From an uncultured Sutterella sp. (GTDB lineage: Bacteria > Pseudomonadota > Gammaproteobacteria > Burkholderiales > Burkholderiaceae_F): 64,000 nt of DNA. The notes under the pieces were generated by a model that searched no databases, had not been told where the DNA came from, and saw only the letters and a list, made by a program, of their open reading frames with translations. The stretch covers positions 240,552 to 304,551 of the forward strand of contig UQYG01000001.1 in assembly GCA_900545275.1 (NCBI GenBank), read 5' to 3'. Below, piece after piece: positions 35,241-43,606 of the stretch (the first letter of the stretch is position 1; each line of letters opens with the position of its first letter). A program made the translations under genes and the position numbers.

Positions 35241-36593
35241 ATGCATCTGCGAACACCCGCCTCCACACTCGCTGCGAACCTCTGGCTTTTGGTCGGACTC
35301 GTCGCGGCGCCGCTCGAAGCCCGGGCCTATCTCGACCCGGGCACGGGGAGCATGCTCCTTTCGATCGTCGTGGGCCTTGCCTCGTCGGGCTACTTCTTCA
35401 TCCGACGTCTTCCCACCCTCATTCGGCAGTTCGTCTTCCGGATGCGGGGCGAAGGAAAGGAATTGTCCGGAAAGCGCATCGTGATCTATGCGGAATCGGC
35501 CGCCTATTGGGGAACCTTCGAGCCGGTCTTGCGGGCTCTGGCTTCGTCGGGGGAACGCGTGACCTACTTCACGTCGGACGAAAAGGATCCGGTCTTTTCG
35601 GCGGATTTTTCGCACGTCGACGCGCACTATATCGGCAAAGGCAACGCCGCCTACACGTCGCTCGGCTTTCTGGAGGCGGACCTCTTCGTTCTGACGACGC
35701 CGGGGATCGACGTTTTGCAGATTCGCCGCTCGAAGGGCGTCAAGCGCTACGTCCACCTCGTGCACGCCGCGACCGACATTCACGGCTACAAGCTCTACAG
35801 CTTTGACTACTACGATGCGGTCTTCTGCTCGGGCCCGCATCAGGTTTCGTCGCTTCGTACCTTGGAGGCCAAGCGTCACACGGAACCCAAGGACCTCCGT
35901 ATCGTGGGCTGCGCCTATTTCGACCGCATGGCCGCGCAAAAGAAGGAATGCACCGTCGTGCCGGATCCGAAGACCGTGCTGATCGCTCCCACCTGGGGGC
36001 GTGCGGGGCTGTTGACGAAGACGGGCGCCGCCATTCCGAAGCGTTTGGCGCAAGCGGGCTACCACGTGATTCTGCGACCCCACCCGCAGAGTTTTGTCTC
36101 GGAACTGCCGCTGATGGAAAGCCTGCAAAAGGAATTGGCTTCCTTTGAGAACATCGAATGGGACCGCAATCCCAACGGCTTTTCGTCGCTCTCGCGCGCG
36201 GGCGTCATGGTCTCCGACTTCTCGGGCGTCGTCTTTGACTTCGCCTTTGTTTTTGAGCGTCCGGTCGTGAGCATCGGCGACGGTTGGCAAAAGGACGGCT
36301 ACGAAGCCTGGGATCTGCCGAACCCCACCTGGGAAATGGGCGTTTTGGATGAAATCGGCATGCACCTCGCCGCAGGAGAAGAGGAGAAGGCCGCGGAAGC
36401 GGTCGAGGCGCTCCTCCGGGAAGGAGACGCCCGAATCGAGCGCATCCGCCGCGTACGTGAAGCGGGCATCAAGAATTTCGGTGCCGCGGGGGTTCCCATC
36501 GCCCAAGCGCTTCTCTCGCTTCTTGCCGAAGTGAACGCTCCCGAATCTCAGGCGGCGCATGCCGCCTCCCGCGTCTCCGGAAAGGAGGAATAA
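35241..36593 (+). CDS. Membrane-anchored CDP-glycerol glycerophosphotransferase-like protein
   Basis: 450 residues. The N-terminus has a signal-like helix ending APLEARA, then YLDPGTGS (30-37) and a second hydrophobic helix (MLLSIVVGLASSGYFFI), followed by a basic stretch and a cytoplasmic catalytic domain. That domain matches TagB/TagF-type Glyphos_transf enzymes: HAATDIHGY, VILRPHPQS with His281, and VSDFSGVVFDFAFVFERPVV (Asp326), the counterpart of the family's DYSS-x-x-FDF motif. Such enzymes polymerise glycerol-phosphate from CDP-glycerol. The start at 35241 is chosen because readings further upstream overlap rlmN. The next gene begins 3 bases after the stop, so the pair is an operon. 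The polymer and acceptor are unknown. Confidence 0.85.
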   Translation: MHLRTPASTLAANLWLLVGLVAAPLEARAYLDPGTGSMLLSIVVGLASSGYFFIRRLPTLIRQFVFRMRGEGKELSGKRIVIYAESAAYWGTFEPVLRALASSGERVTYFTSDEKDPVFSADFSHVDAHYIGKGNAAYTSLGFLEADLFVLTTPGIDVLQIRRSKGVKRYVHLVHAATDIHGYKLYSFDYYDAVFCSGPHQVSSLRTLEAKRHTEPKDLRIVGCAYFDRMAAQKKECTVVPDPKTVLIAPTWGRAGLLTKTGAAIPKRLAQAGYHVILRPHPQSFVSELPLMESLQKELASFENIEWDRNPNGFSSLSRAGVMVSDFSGVVFDFAFVFERPVVSIGDGWQKDGYEAWDLPNPTWEMGVLDEIGMHLAAGEEEKAAEAVEALLREGDARIERIRRVREAGIKNFGAAGVPIAQALLSLLAEVNAPESQAAHAASRVSGKEE

Positions 36594-36596
36594 GGC

Positions 36597-39530
36597 ATGC
36601 TGACCGTTCTCTACACCTTCTTCATTGCGCCGCTCGAACTCTTCATGACGACGGTGCTCGACTGGGGATACGGGCTCTTCGCTTCCTACGGCTGGTCGAT
36701 CGTCCTCATGAGTCTCGTCGTCAACACGGTGATTCTGCCGATCTACAACAAGGCCGAAGGTTGGCAGGAAGAGGAGCGCGCCGTCAAAAAGAGCTTCGAA
36801 GCGACCGAAGCCATGATCAAGCGCACCTTCAAGGGGCAGGAGCGCTTCGCGATGCTCACCACGATGCGTCGGCAGGCGGGGTATTCCTCCAAGCTTGCGC
36901 TTCGTTCCTCGCTCGGGTTCTTCCTGCAGATTCCCTTCTTCATCGCGGCCTATCATCTGCTCTCTAACATGACGGCCTTGAAGGGCGTCGCCTTCGGTCC
37001 GATCGCCGACCTCGGCGCCTCCGACGGCCTGATTGCCGTCGGGGACTGGCACATCAATGCGCTCCCGCTCATCATGACGGCCGTGAACCTTCTCTCGGCC
37101 TTCGTCTACACGGCGCGGCTCACGAAGCAGGACAAGATTCAGCTCTACGGTCTCTCGGCGCTCTTTCTTGTGCTTCTCTACACGTCGCCTGCGGCGCTCA
37201 CCTTCTACTGGACGCTCAACAACGTGTATTCCCTCGGGAAAAACATCGTGGAGAAGAGCCTGCTGCCGCGTTGGCGCGCAACGAAACATACGGATCCCTT
37301 CGCCGGTCTCAAGGCTTTCGGCGAAAAGCGCCGTCTCGCGCTCGGGGTCCTCGGTGCGCTCCTCATCGCGGCCGACACGGCGATCACGGCCGACACCTGG
37401 AACTACATCTCGCTTCGCGAGACGATTCCGGAGCTGCGTCTCGAAATCTTCCTCGTGCTCCTCTCGACAGGTTGCGGGCTTTTGGCTGCGGCTTTCCTGA
37501 GCTCTCCCGTTCGCGAGCGTGCGGGAAGCGCCCGAGCGACGGCGAAGGTGCTGACGATCCTCGCCTTCGTTTTGCCATGGATCGTGGCGCTCGGTTTCCG
37601 CGGCATGATGGCGGAGTGGGTGCTTATTCCGAAGGAACCGCCCGTCCTCGCCTGGGCGACGGTGGGCGTCGGTCTTGCGGCGCTCCTCTGTGCCCTCTGG
37701 ACACGTCTTCTCGAAGAGGGCTTTGCGAAGCTCTCGCGCTTCGTGCGTGAAGACCTCTCGGGCGTCAACACGGGGCTCGCCGTGCTCCTTGTTACAGTCC
37801 TTTTCCTCGGGTTGCCGACCCTCATCCTGTCGTCCGACCCGGATTCGGTCGCGACCACCTTCGACGTCGTGATCCCCTGCTTCATGCTCGTCGCTGTGGC
37901 GGGTTGGGCGCTCACCTACGCCTATCTGCGCGATCTCCCGCGCGGCGCTTCGTTGGCGTTCTTCTTCCTGCTGCTCTTTGCGAACCTCCTCGTCGTGGGC
38001 TATGCCTTCCTCTTTGTGGGCGACTACGGCCTCATCAACGGCGGTGAACTCGAAAAGACGCAGACGCTCTACGAAAGCGCCAACCGCTGGAAGGACATTG
38101 CGGTGGTGCTCGGTATCGCGGCGCTCACCTTTGTGATCGTGAAGAAGGTGCCCGTCAAGACCGTGCGCGACTTCTCGGCTCTTTTGACGACGCTCGTCTT
38201 CATCCTTTCGGGGGCGATGTTGCTGCCCCTTGCGGCCAACGTCGGTACCAGACCTGCGCAGGCGGCAACGGAAACGGCCGAAGCACCGTCCTACGCCAAG
38301 GATTCCTATGTCTTCAGCAAGACGGGACAGAATCTCCTCGTCATCGTCTTTGACATGTACACGGCGGACCACTTCCCGCAGATTCTCGAGGAACACCCCG
38401 AACTCAAGAAGTCGTTCGAAGGGTTCACGCATTTCGTCGACACCACGAGCGCTGGGAGCGGCACGCTTCACGCCCTCGCCGTTACGGCGGGCGGCAACCG
38501 CTTCTCGGTGCGGAGCATCAATCGGGAGAACGACGGAAAGACCTTCGAGCAGCTCTATGCCGAAAGCTATTCGCTCATTCCCGATCTCCTTGGCAAGGAC
38601 TGGAACAGCGCCGTGATCGGCACGATGTGGCAGTTGCCCGAAGCGCCGAAGAACTATCTCTCGGTCGCCTACCATCCGCTGATGGAGGACTGGTTCAACT
38701 ATTACTACAAGGCCGAATTTGAAAATGCCCGCGGCCGCGACCGGGCGGACGCCTTCGGACGGCTCTTCTCGATTTCGCTCTTCAAGGCTGCGCCCTACAG
38801 CCTTCGCAAGACGATCTATGCGAACGGTCGGTGGCTTGCTTCGTCAAAGGAAACGCTCGACGGCTTCAAGGCCTTCGCCGCCTTCCGTGCGCCCGAAGAC
38901 TTCAGTCGTACGGTGGAGACGGGGAACTACTACCGCTACGTCTATTCCGACGGTTCGCACACGGGCCGCTACTGCGGGGAAGACATGCAGCCCGCGCTCT
39001 CGCAGCCGAGAACGCCCGCGGACTTCCGCAAGGCCCATCCCGACTACAACTACAGCCACTACTTGTCCGAGCGCGCCTTCACGGTGAAGCTCGCCTCGTG
39101 GCTCGACTGGATGCGTAAGAACGGCGTTTACGACAACACCCGCATCGTGGTGACGGCCGACCACGGCGGCCGCGACAGCAAGGTGCTCTTTGATGCGATC
39201 GGGCACGTTCCCTACAAGGGCCGCATCGACGAAAACGTCGACAATCCCGGCATCCGCTATCCGCTTCTTCTCTGGAAGGACTTCGACTCGAAGGGAGAAC
39301 TTCGCACGGCCGACGATCTGATGACGAACGGCGACGTTCCCGATCTCCTTTTGCGCGGCATTCGGGAGTTGCCCGAGAAGTACCGCTCGCTCGAAGGGGG
39401 CGACAAGCGTCTTCGCTACTACGACTCCTGTAGCGACTCGAACCTTCGCCAGGAAAGCATGAAGTGCTACACCTACCGCGTCGAAGGTAGCATGTTCAAG
39501 AAAGATGCGTGGCAGCTCGAAAATCCGTGA
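36597..39530 (+). CDS. Fusion of YidC/Oxa1-like membrane domain and periplasmic sulfatase/LtaS-like phosphotransferase domain
   Basis: 977 residues. Residues 1-230 follow the YidC/Oxa1 pattern: WSIVLMSLVVNTVILPIY, a charged cytoplasmic loop, LGFFLQIPFFIAAYHLL, and SPAALTFYWTLNNVYSL. The TM1 arginine of insertases (E. coli R366) is Asn43 here. About ten more hydrophobic segments run to residue 555. The C-terminal domain (575-977) has alkaline-phosphatase superfamily features: LLVIVFDMYTADHF (Asp586), SAGSGTLHA with likely nucleophile Thr623, and VVTADHGG (Asp855, His856). LtaS and OpgB-type phosphoglycerol transferases share these. It probably transfers glycerol-phosphate to an envelope acceptor, working with the preceding TagF-like protein. 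The function is inference. Confidence 0.85.
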   Translation: MLTVLYTFFIAPLELFMTTVLDWGYGLFASYGWSIVLMSLVVNTVILPIYNKAEGWQEEERAVKKSFEATEAMIKRTFKGQERFAMLTTMRRQAGYSSKLALRSSLGFFLQIPFFIAAYHLLSNMTALKGVAFGPIADLGASDGLIAVGDWHINALPLIMTAVNLLSAFVYTARLTKQDKIQLYGLSALFLVLLYTSPAALTFYWTLNNVYSLGKNIVEKSLLPRWRATKHTDPFAGLKAFGEKRRLALGVLGALLIAADTAITADTWNYISLRETIPELRLEIFLVLLSTGCGLLAAAFLSSPVRERAGSARATAKVLTILAFVLPWIVALGFRGMMAEWVLIPKEPPVLAWATVGVGLAALLCALWTRLLEEGFAKLSRFVREDLSGVNTGLAVLLVTVLFLGLPTLILSSDPDSVATTFDVVIPCFMLVAVAGWALTYAYLRDLPRGASLAFFFLLLFANLLVVGYAFLFVGDYGLINGGELEKTQTLYESANRWKDIAVVLGIAALTFVIVKKVPVKTVRDFSALLTTLVFILSGAMLLPLAANVGTRPAQAATETAEAPSYAKDSYVFSKTGQNLLVIVFDMYTADHFPQILEEHPELKKSFEGFTHFVDTTSAGSGTLHALAVTAGGNRFSVRSINRENDGKTFEQLYAESYSLIPDLLGKDWNSAVIGTMWQLPEAPKNYLSVAYHPLMEDWFNYYYKAEFENARGRDRADAFGRLFSISLFKAAPYSLRKTIYANGRWLASSKETLDGFKAFAAFRAPEDFSRTVETGNYYRYVYSDGSHTGRYCGEDMQPALSQPRTPADFRKAHPDYNYSHYLSERAFTVKLASWLDWMRKNGVYDNTRIVVTADHGGRDSKVLFDAIGHVPYKGRIDENVDNPGIRYPLLLWKDFDSKGELRTADDLMTNGDVPDLLLRGIRELPEKYRSLEGGDKRLRYYDSCSDSNLRQESMKCYTYRVEGSMFKKDAWQLENP

Positions 39531-39555
39531 CGGGTTCATGAATCCGCCAAGACAA

Positions 39556-39590
39556 ACGGCCGTTTCCTATTTGCGGGAAACGGCCGTCGA
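39556..39590. terminator. Bidirectional terminator between the sulfatase fusion gene and xthA
   Basis: ACGGCCGTTTCC (39556-39567) pairs perfectly with GGAAACGGCCGT (39576-39587). T-rich sequence follows on the plus side and A-rich sequence precedes, so it can serve both convergent genes. Confidence 0.8.
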
Positions 39591-39610
39591 TTTTGTGTGG
39601 AACGGCGAGT

Positions 39611-40417
39611 TCAGAAGCTGAGCGTCGTCACGACGGGCGCGTGGTCCGAGGGTTTCGCCCAGGCCCGAGGGGTTTCGTCGATTTGACAGGCTTTGAGCGC
39701 CGGACGCAGCGCATCGCTTGCGAGCATGAGGTCGATTCGCAGACCGTGGTTTTGCTCGTAGGCGGCCATCCGGTAGTCCCACCAGGAGAACTGCTTTTCC
39801 TTTTGCGGAAAGGCCCGGAAGGCATCGACAAACCCGTCAGAAAGAAGACGCTCCAGGGCCGTGCGCTCAGGTCCCGTCGTAAGAATCTTGTCGGGCCAGG
39901 TCTGCGGGTTCCAGAGATCGGCATCCGCAGGGGCAATGTTGAAGTCCCCCGCAAGCACGACGCGTTCGTTCTTTTCCCGCTCCACCCGCATGGCGCGGCG
40001 CAACGCATGGAACCAGTCGAGCTTGTAGAGGTACTTGCGGCTTCCCGCTTCCATCCCGTTCGGGCAATAGACGCCCGCAAAGCGTACGGACTCGGTCGTT
40101 CCCACGGGCGTCACCGTGGCGGAGAGATAGCGCTTTTGATCGTCCGCATAGCCCGGCATCCCGAGCGTCACGTCCGACACCGTCACGCGGTCGGGGCGCG
40201 TCAACAGCGCGACGCCGTTGTAGGTGGGTTGACCGTAGAAGACGCTCTCCCACCCCGCGAGGGCAAGTTCCCCTTGAGGGAACTTGTCGTCGGTGAGCTT
40301 CGTCTCCTGGAGCACCAACGCGTCGATGTCGTCGCGCCCGTCGAGCCACGAGAGGACGTGCTCAAGGCGCACCTTGAGCGAATTCACGTTCCAGGTGGCA
40401 AGCGTCAAGGTCGTCAT
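39611..40417 (-). CDS. xthA: Exodeoxyribonuclease III
   Basis: An AP endonuclease/3' exonuclease of base excision repair. 268 residues with the EEP fold landmarks: LATWNVNSLKVRL at the N-terminus, LVLQETKL (metal-binding Glu), YCPNGMEAGSRKYLYKL, VLAGDFNIAP, the LRIDLMLAS segment and the terminal catalytic SDHAPV. Length and motifs are complete. The start overlaps the prlC stop by four bases, so it is co-transcribed and coupled to prlC. Confidence 0.97.
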   Translation of the reverse strand: MTTLTLATWNVNSLKVRLEHVLSWLDGRDDIDALVLQETKLTDDKFPQGELALAGWESVFYGQPTYNGVALLTRPDRVTVSDVTLGMPGYADDQKRYLSATVTPVGTTESVRFAGVYCPNGMEAGSRKYLYKLDWFHALRRAMRVEREKNERVVLAGDFNIAPADADLWNPQTWPDKILTTGPERTALERLLSDGFVDAFRAFPQKEKQFSWWDYRMAAYEQNHGLRIDLMLASDALRPALKACQIDETPRAWAKPSDHAPVVTTLSF

Positions 40418-42456
40418 GCCTTCACCTCTTCGATCATGCCGTTCTGACGGAGCAGTGCGTCGACCGTGGGCTTTCGGCCGCGGAAGGCGACGAAATTGTC
40501 CATCGCGTCGCGCGAGGAGCCGCGCGAGAGGATTTCCTCGCGGAAGCGGCGGCCCGTGTCGGCATTCAGAACACCCGTTTCTTCAAAAGCGCCGAAGGCA
40601 TCCGCCGAGAGCACTTCCGCCCACTTGTAGCTGTAGTAGCCCGCGGCGTAACCGCCCGCAAAGATGTGCGAAAAGCTGTTCGCAAAGCGGTTGTAGGAGG
40701 GCGGGAAGGAAACCGCGACCTCGTCGCGAACGCGAGCGAGAAGATCCGCAATGTCGTCCTTCTTCGCGTCGAATTCGCTGTGAAGGAGCATGTCAAAGAG
40801 CGCAAACTCGATCTGACGAACGGTCTGCATGCCCGCTTCGAAGTTCTTCGCGGCGAGCATCTTGGCAAAGAGTTCGTGCGGGAGTTTTTCACCCGTCTCG
40901 ACGTGTTTCGTGAGCGACGTCACGACGCGTTCATCCCAGGCGAAATTTTCCATGAACTGGCTCGGCAGCTCCACGGCGTCCCATTCGACGCCGTTGATGC
41001 CGGATACGGCCTCTTCGGTCTGCGCGGTAAGCATGTGGTGGAGCGCATGCCCGAACTCGTGAAAGAGCGTCGTCACGTCGTCGTGGGTGAGCGTCGCTTC
41101 GCGACCGTCCACGCCCGGAGCGAAGTTGCAGACGAGATAGGCGATCGGGAGTTCAAGACCGTTTTTCGTCATGCGGCGGGCTCGGTCGGAATCCATCCAG
41201 GCCCCGGAGCGCTTCCCGGCACGGGCGTGCAGATCTGCGTAGAGATAGGCAATGTCTTTTCCGTCTTCGGTGAGCGCAAAGAACTTCACGTTGGGGTGCC
41301 AGGTGCTCCCTTCGCGCTCTTCAACGCGGATGCCGTAGAGCGTCTCAGCCAAGTGAAAGAGCCCCGCAAAGACGGTCGACTCCGTGAAGTAGCGCTTCAC
41401 GACGTCGGACGAGTAGCTGTAGCGGTTTTTACGAAGCGATTCGGAGACGTAGGCCTGATCCCAGCTTTCCATCATCTCGAGCCCGAGGGTCTTCGCGTGT
41501 TCGCGAAGGGCATCCATGTCCTTCACGGCGAAGGGCTTGGCGTGGCGCGCCAGGTCGCGCAGGAAATCGGTCACTTCCTTCGGGGTCGAAGCCATCTTGA
41601 CGGCAAGCGACGACTCCGCATAGTTCGCAAAGCCCAGAAGCTTCGCCTCTTCGTCGCGAAGCGCGAGGATTTCCTTCATGAGGGGACCGTTGTCCCACTG
41701 ACCGCCGTCCAACTCGGAAGCGCGGATGCTGAAGGCGTGATAGAGCTTTTCGCGAAGCGAACGGTTCTTCGCAAACTGCATGAAGGGAAGGTAGGAAGGG
41801 AACTGCAGCGTCACGCGCCAGCCCTTCATCCCTGCCGCTTCGGCCGTGGCGCGGTAGAGCGCCTTCACGTCTTCGGGGACGCCGTCAAGATCCTCTTCGC
41901 GCTCGATGTCGAGCGTGAAGGCGTTCGTGGCGTCCAGGAGGTTTTCACTGAACTTCTGAGAGAGAAGCGAAAGGCGCTCGCCGATTTCCTGCACGCGGGC
42001 GCGCTTGTCGTCGGGCAGATCAGCGCCCGACAGACGAAAGTCGCGCAGGTCGCGCTCGAGAATACGTTGACGCACGGGGGAAAGCGTCGCAAATTCGTCG
42101 GACGCACGCAGCGCCTTGTAGCGTTCATAGAGACGCGTGTCGAGCGAAATGCGAAGAAGGAGTTCCGAGACGCGCGGGAGTTCCCGGTTGTAGGCGTCGC
42201 GAAGCTCGGGCGTATCGCACACGCTCTGCAGATGCCCCACCACGCCCCAGGCGCGGGTGAGGCGACCGAGCGATTCATTCAGGGGCTCGACCACGTTTTC
42301 CCAGGTTGCCGGACGCGAGGCGTCAAGGACCTGAAGAAGGGTCTTTTCCACGTCTTCGGCCAAGGCCGTGACGGCGGGCGTCACGTGTTCGGGACGAACG
42401 GCGACGTAGTCAACGAAATCGGTGATGGTCAGAAGCGGGTTGTCACAGGCAGTCAT
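40414..42456 (-). CDS. prlC: Oligopeptidase A (M3 metallopeptidase)
   Basis: A cytoplasmic zinc peptidase that degrades signal peptides and other oligopeptides. 680 residues, normal for the family. The HExxH zinc motif is HEFGH (466-470) in TTLFHEFGHALHHML, and the third ligand region lies in the downstream PSQFMENFAWDE. The N-terminal helical half (RPEHVTPAVTALAEDVEKTL, ENVVEPLNESLGRLTRAWG) is typical of M3A peptidases. It is downstream of folD (27 bases) and overlaps xthA by 4 bases, forming a folD-prlC-xthA run on the minus strand. Confidence 0.96.
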   Translation of the reverse strand: MTACDNPLLTITDFVDYVAVRPEHVTPAVTALAEDVEKTLLQVLDASRPATWENVVEPLNESLGRLTRAWGVVGHLQSVCDTPELRDAYNRELPRVSELLLRISLDTRLYERYKALRASDEFATLSPVRQRILERDLRDFRLSGADLPDDKRARVQEIGERLSLLSQKFSENLLDATNAFTLDIEREEDLDGVPEDVKALYRATAEAAGMKGWRVTLQFPSYLPFMQFAKNRSLREKLYHAFSIRASELDGGQWDNGPLMKEILALRDEEAKLLGFANYAESSLAVKMASTPKEVTDFLRDLARHAKPFAVKDMDALREHAKTLGLEMMESWDQAYVSESLRKNRYSYSSDVVKRYFTESTVFAGLFHLAETLYGIRVEEREGSTWHPNVKFFALTEDGKDIAYLYADLHARAGKRSGAWMDSDRARRMTKNGLELPIAYLVCNFAPGVDGREATLTHDDVTTLFHEFGHALHHMLTAQTEEAVSGINGVEWDAVELPSQFMENFAWDERVVTSLTKHVETGEKLPHELFAKMLAAKNFEAGMQTVRQIEFALFDMLLHSEFDAKKDDIADLLARVRDEVAVSFPPSYNRFANSFSHIFAGGYAAGYYSYKWAEVLSADAFGAFEETGVLNADTGRRFREEILSRGSSRDAMDNFVAFRGRKPTVDALLRQNGMIEEVKA

Positions 42457-42483
42457 GTTTATCTCTATCTCTCAATGACGAAA

Positions 42484-43356
42484 TCAGGATTGCGCGGATG
42501 CACGGATACGCTCCAAACGGCGCTCCGCCGCGAGAACGGTGTTGGTGAGGAGCATGGCGATCGTCATGGGACCGACGCCGCCCGGAACGGGCGTGATGGC
42601 CGAAGCAACCTCGGCCACGTCGGCCGCGACGTCGCCGCAGAGTTTGCCTTCGGCGTTTCGGTTGATGCCGACGTCGATCACGACGGCGCCGGGCTTCACC
42701 ATGTCTGCGGTAATGAGGTTTTCACGGCCGACGGCGGCGACGAGAATGTCGGCCGAACGCGTGAGATCCGAAAGATCGGGCGTGCGGCTGTGGGCGATCG
42801 TCACGGTCGCGTCGGCCGCAAGGAGCAAAAGCGAGAGGGGCTTTCCGACGATGTTCGAGCGTCCCACGACGACGGCGCGCTTCCCCTTGGGGTCGCACCC
42901 GGCCTCTTTGAGAAGGCGCATCACGCCCGCGGGCGTGCAGGGTACGAATCCTTGGCGGCCCGTCATGAGAGAGCCGATCGAAAGGGAGTGAAAGCCGTCC
43001 ACGTCCTTTTCCGGAGCGATCGCCTCGATCACGCTCACGGCGGTGAGGTGCGGGGGAAGCGGCAACTGCACGAGAATCCCGTCCACCTTTTCGTCGGCGT
43101 TGAGCTCTTTGATTGCGTTAAGAAGCGTCGCCTCGTCCGTGTCGGCGGGGAGCGTCACCTCAAAGGACTCGATTCCCGTTCGGTCACAGGCGCGGATCTT
43201 GTTTCGCACGTAGACGCGGCTGGCCGGATCGTCGCCCACGACGACGACCGCAAGGCAGGGGCAATGAAAAGTTTCTTTGAGCTGCTCCACCCGGGGCGCA
43301 AGCTCGGTTTCAATCTGACGGGCGAGGGTTCGTCCGTCCAATGGGTGCGCGCTCAT
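42484..43356 (-). CDS. folD: Bifunctional methylenetetrahydrofolate dehydrogenase/methenyltetrahydrofolate cyclohydrolase
   Basis: Interconverts one-carbon folates for purine and formylmethionine synthesis. 290 residues. VYVRNKIRACDRTGIES holds the catalytic Lys and Y-x3-K motif. DGILVQLPLPPHL, the PxxKDVDG motif in PEKDVDGFHSLSIGSL, the NADP-binding VVGRSNIVGKPLSLLLL, and PVPGGVGPMTIAMLL are all intact. It is the first gene of the folD-prlC-xthA run and the last core gene before the AT-rich defence-like island. Confidence 0.97.
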   Translation of the reverse strand: MSAHPLDGRTLARQIETELAPRVEQLKETFHCPCLAVVVVGDDPASRVYVRNKIRACDRTGIESFEVTLPADTDEATLLNAIKELNADEKVDGILVQLPLPPHLTAVSVIEAIAPEKDVDGFHSLSIGSLMTGRQGFVPCTPAGVMRLLKEAGCDPKGKRAVVVGRSNIVGKPLSLLLLAADATVTIAHSRTPDLSDLTRSADILVAAVGRENLITADMVKPGAVVIDVGINRNAEGKLCGDVAADVAEVASAITPVPGGVGPMTIAMLLTNTVLAAERRLERIRASAQS

Positions 43357-43567
43357 GGTATGTCCAGATAAAAGAAAAACGAACGGACAAAATCATAATC
43401 GCTTGCTAGGGCGGAGGGCGTCCGAGGAGGGCGAAATTCCTTTGCAGGTCGTGTCTAAGGGGGTGTAGACAAGAGTTAACAGCTTTACTACACGAAGAAA
43501 AATGACGTTTCAGCTGGTTCAGAGAAGGAGTCTTTGGGGACTTGTAAATATTGAAAAATAATGATAG

Positions 43568-43586
43568 TGTAAAGCGTAGCTTTACA
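43568..43586 (+). promoter_or_regulatory. Palindromic operator of HigA type upstream of the fused nuclease gene
   Basis: TGTAAAGC-GTA-GCTTTACA is a perfect inverted repeat ending 20 bases before the start codon. A further half-site AGCTTTAC lies at 43481-43488. Autoregulatory HigA-type antitoxins bind palindromes of this kind next to their own promoter, and the downstream protein begins with such a DNA-binding domain. Confidence 0.7.
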
Positions 43587-43606
43587 GCTAACATCAAGGA
43601 GAGATC

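Noticed and set aside
34893..38675. 1260-codon open frame opposite rlmN and the glycerol-phosphate genes
   Set aside because: It spans three sense genes that each have clear motifs, and its product is an Arg/Glu/His-rich string without any domain.
43357..43606. HigB toxin gene upstream of the HigA-like domain
   Set aside because: No frame of adequate length or HigB-like content exists in this interval.
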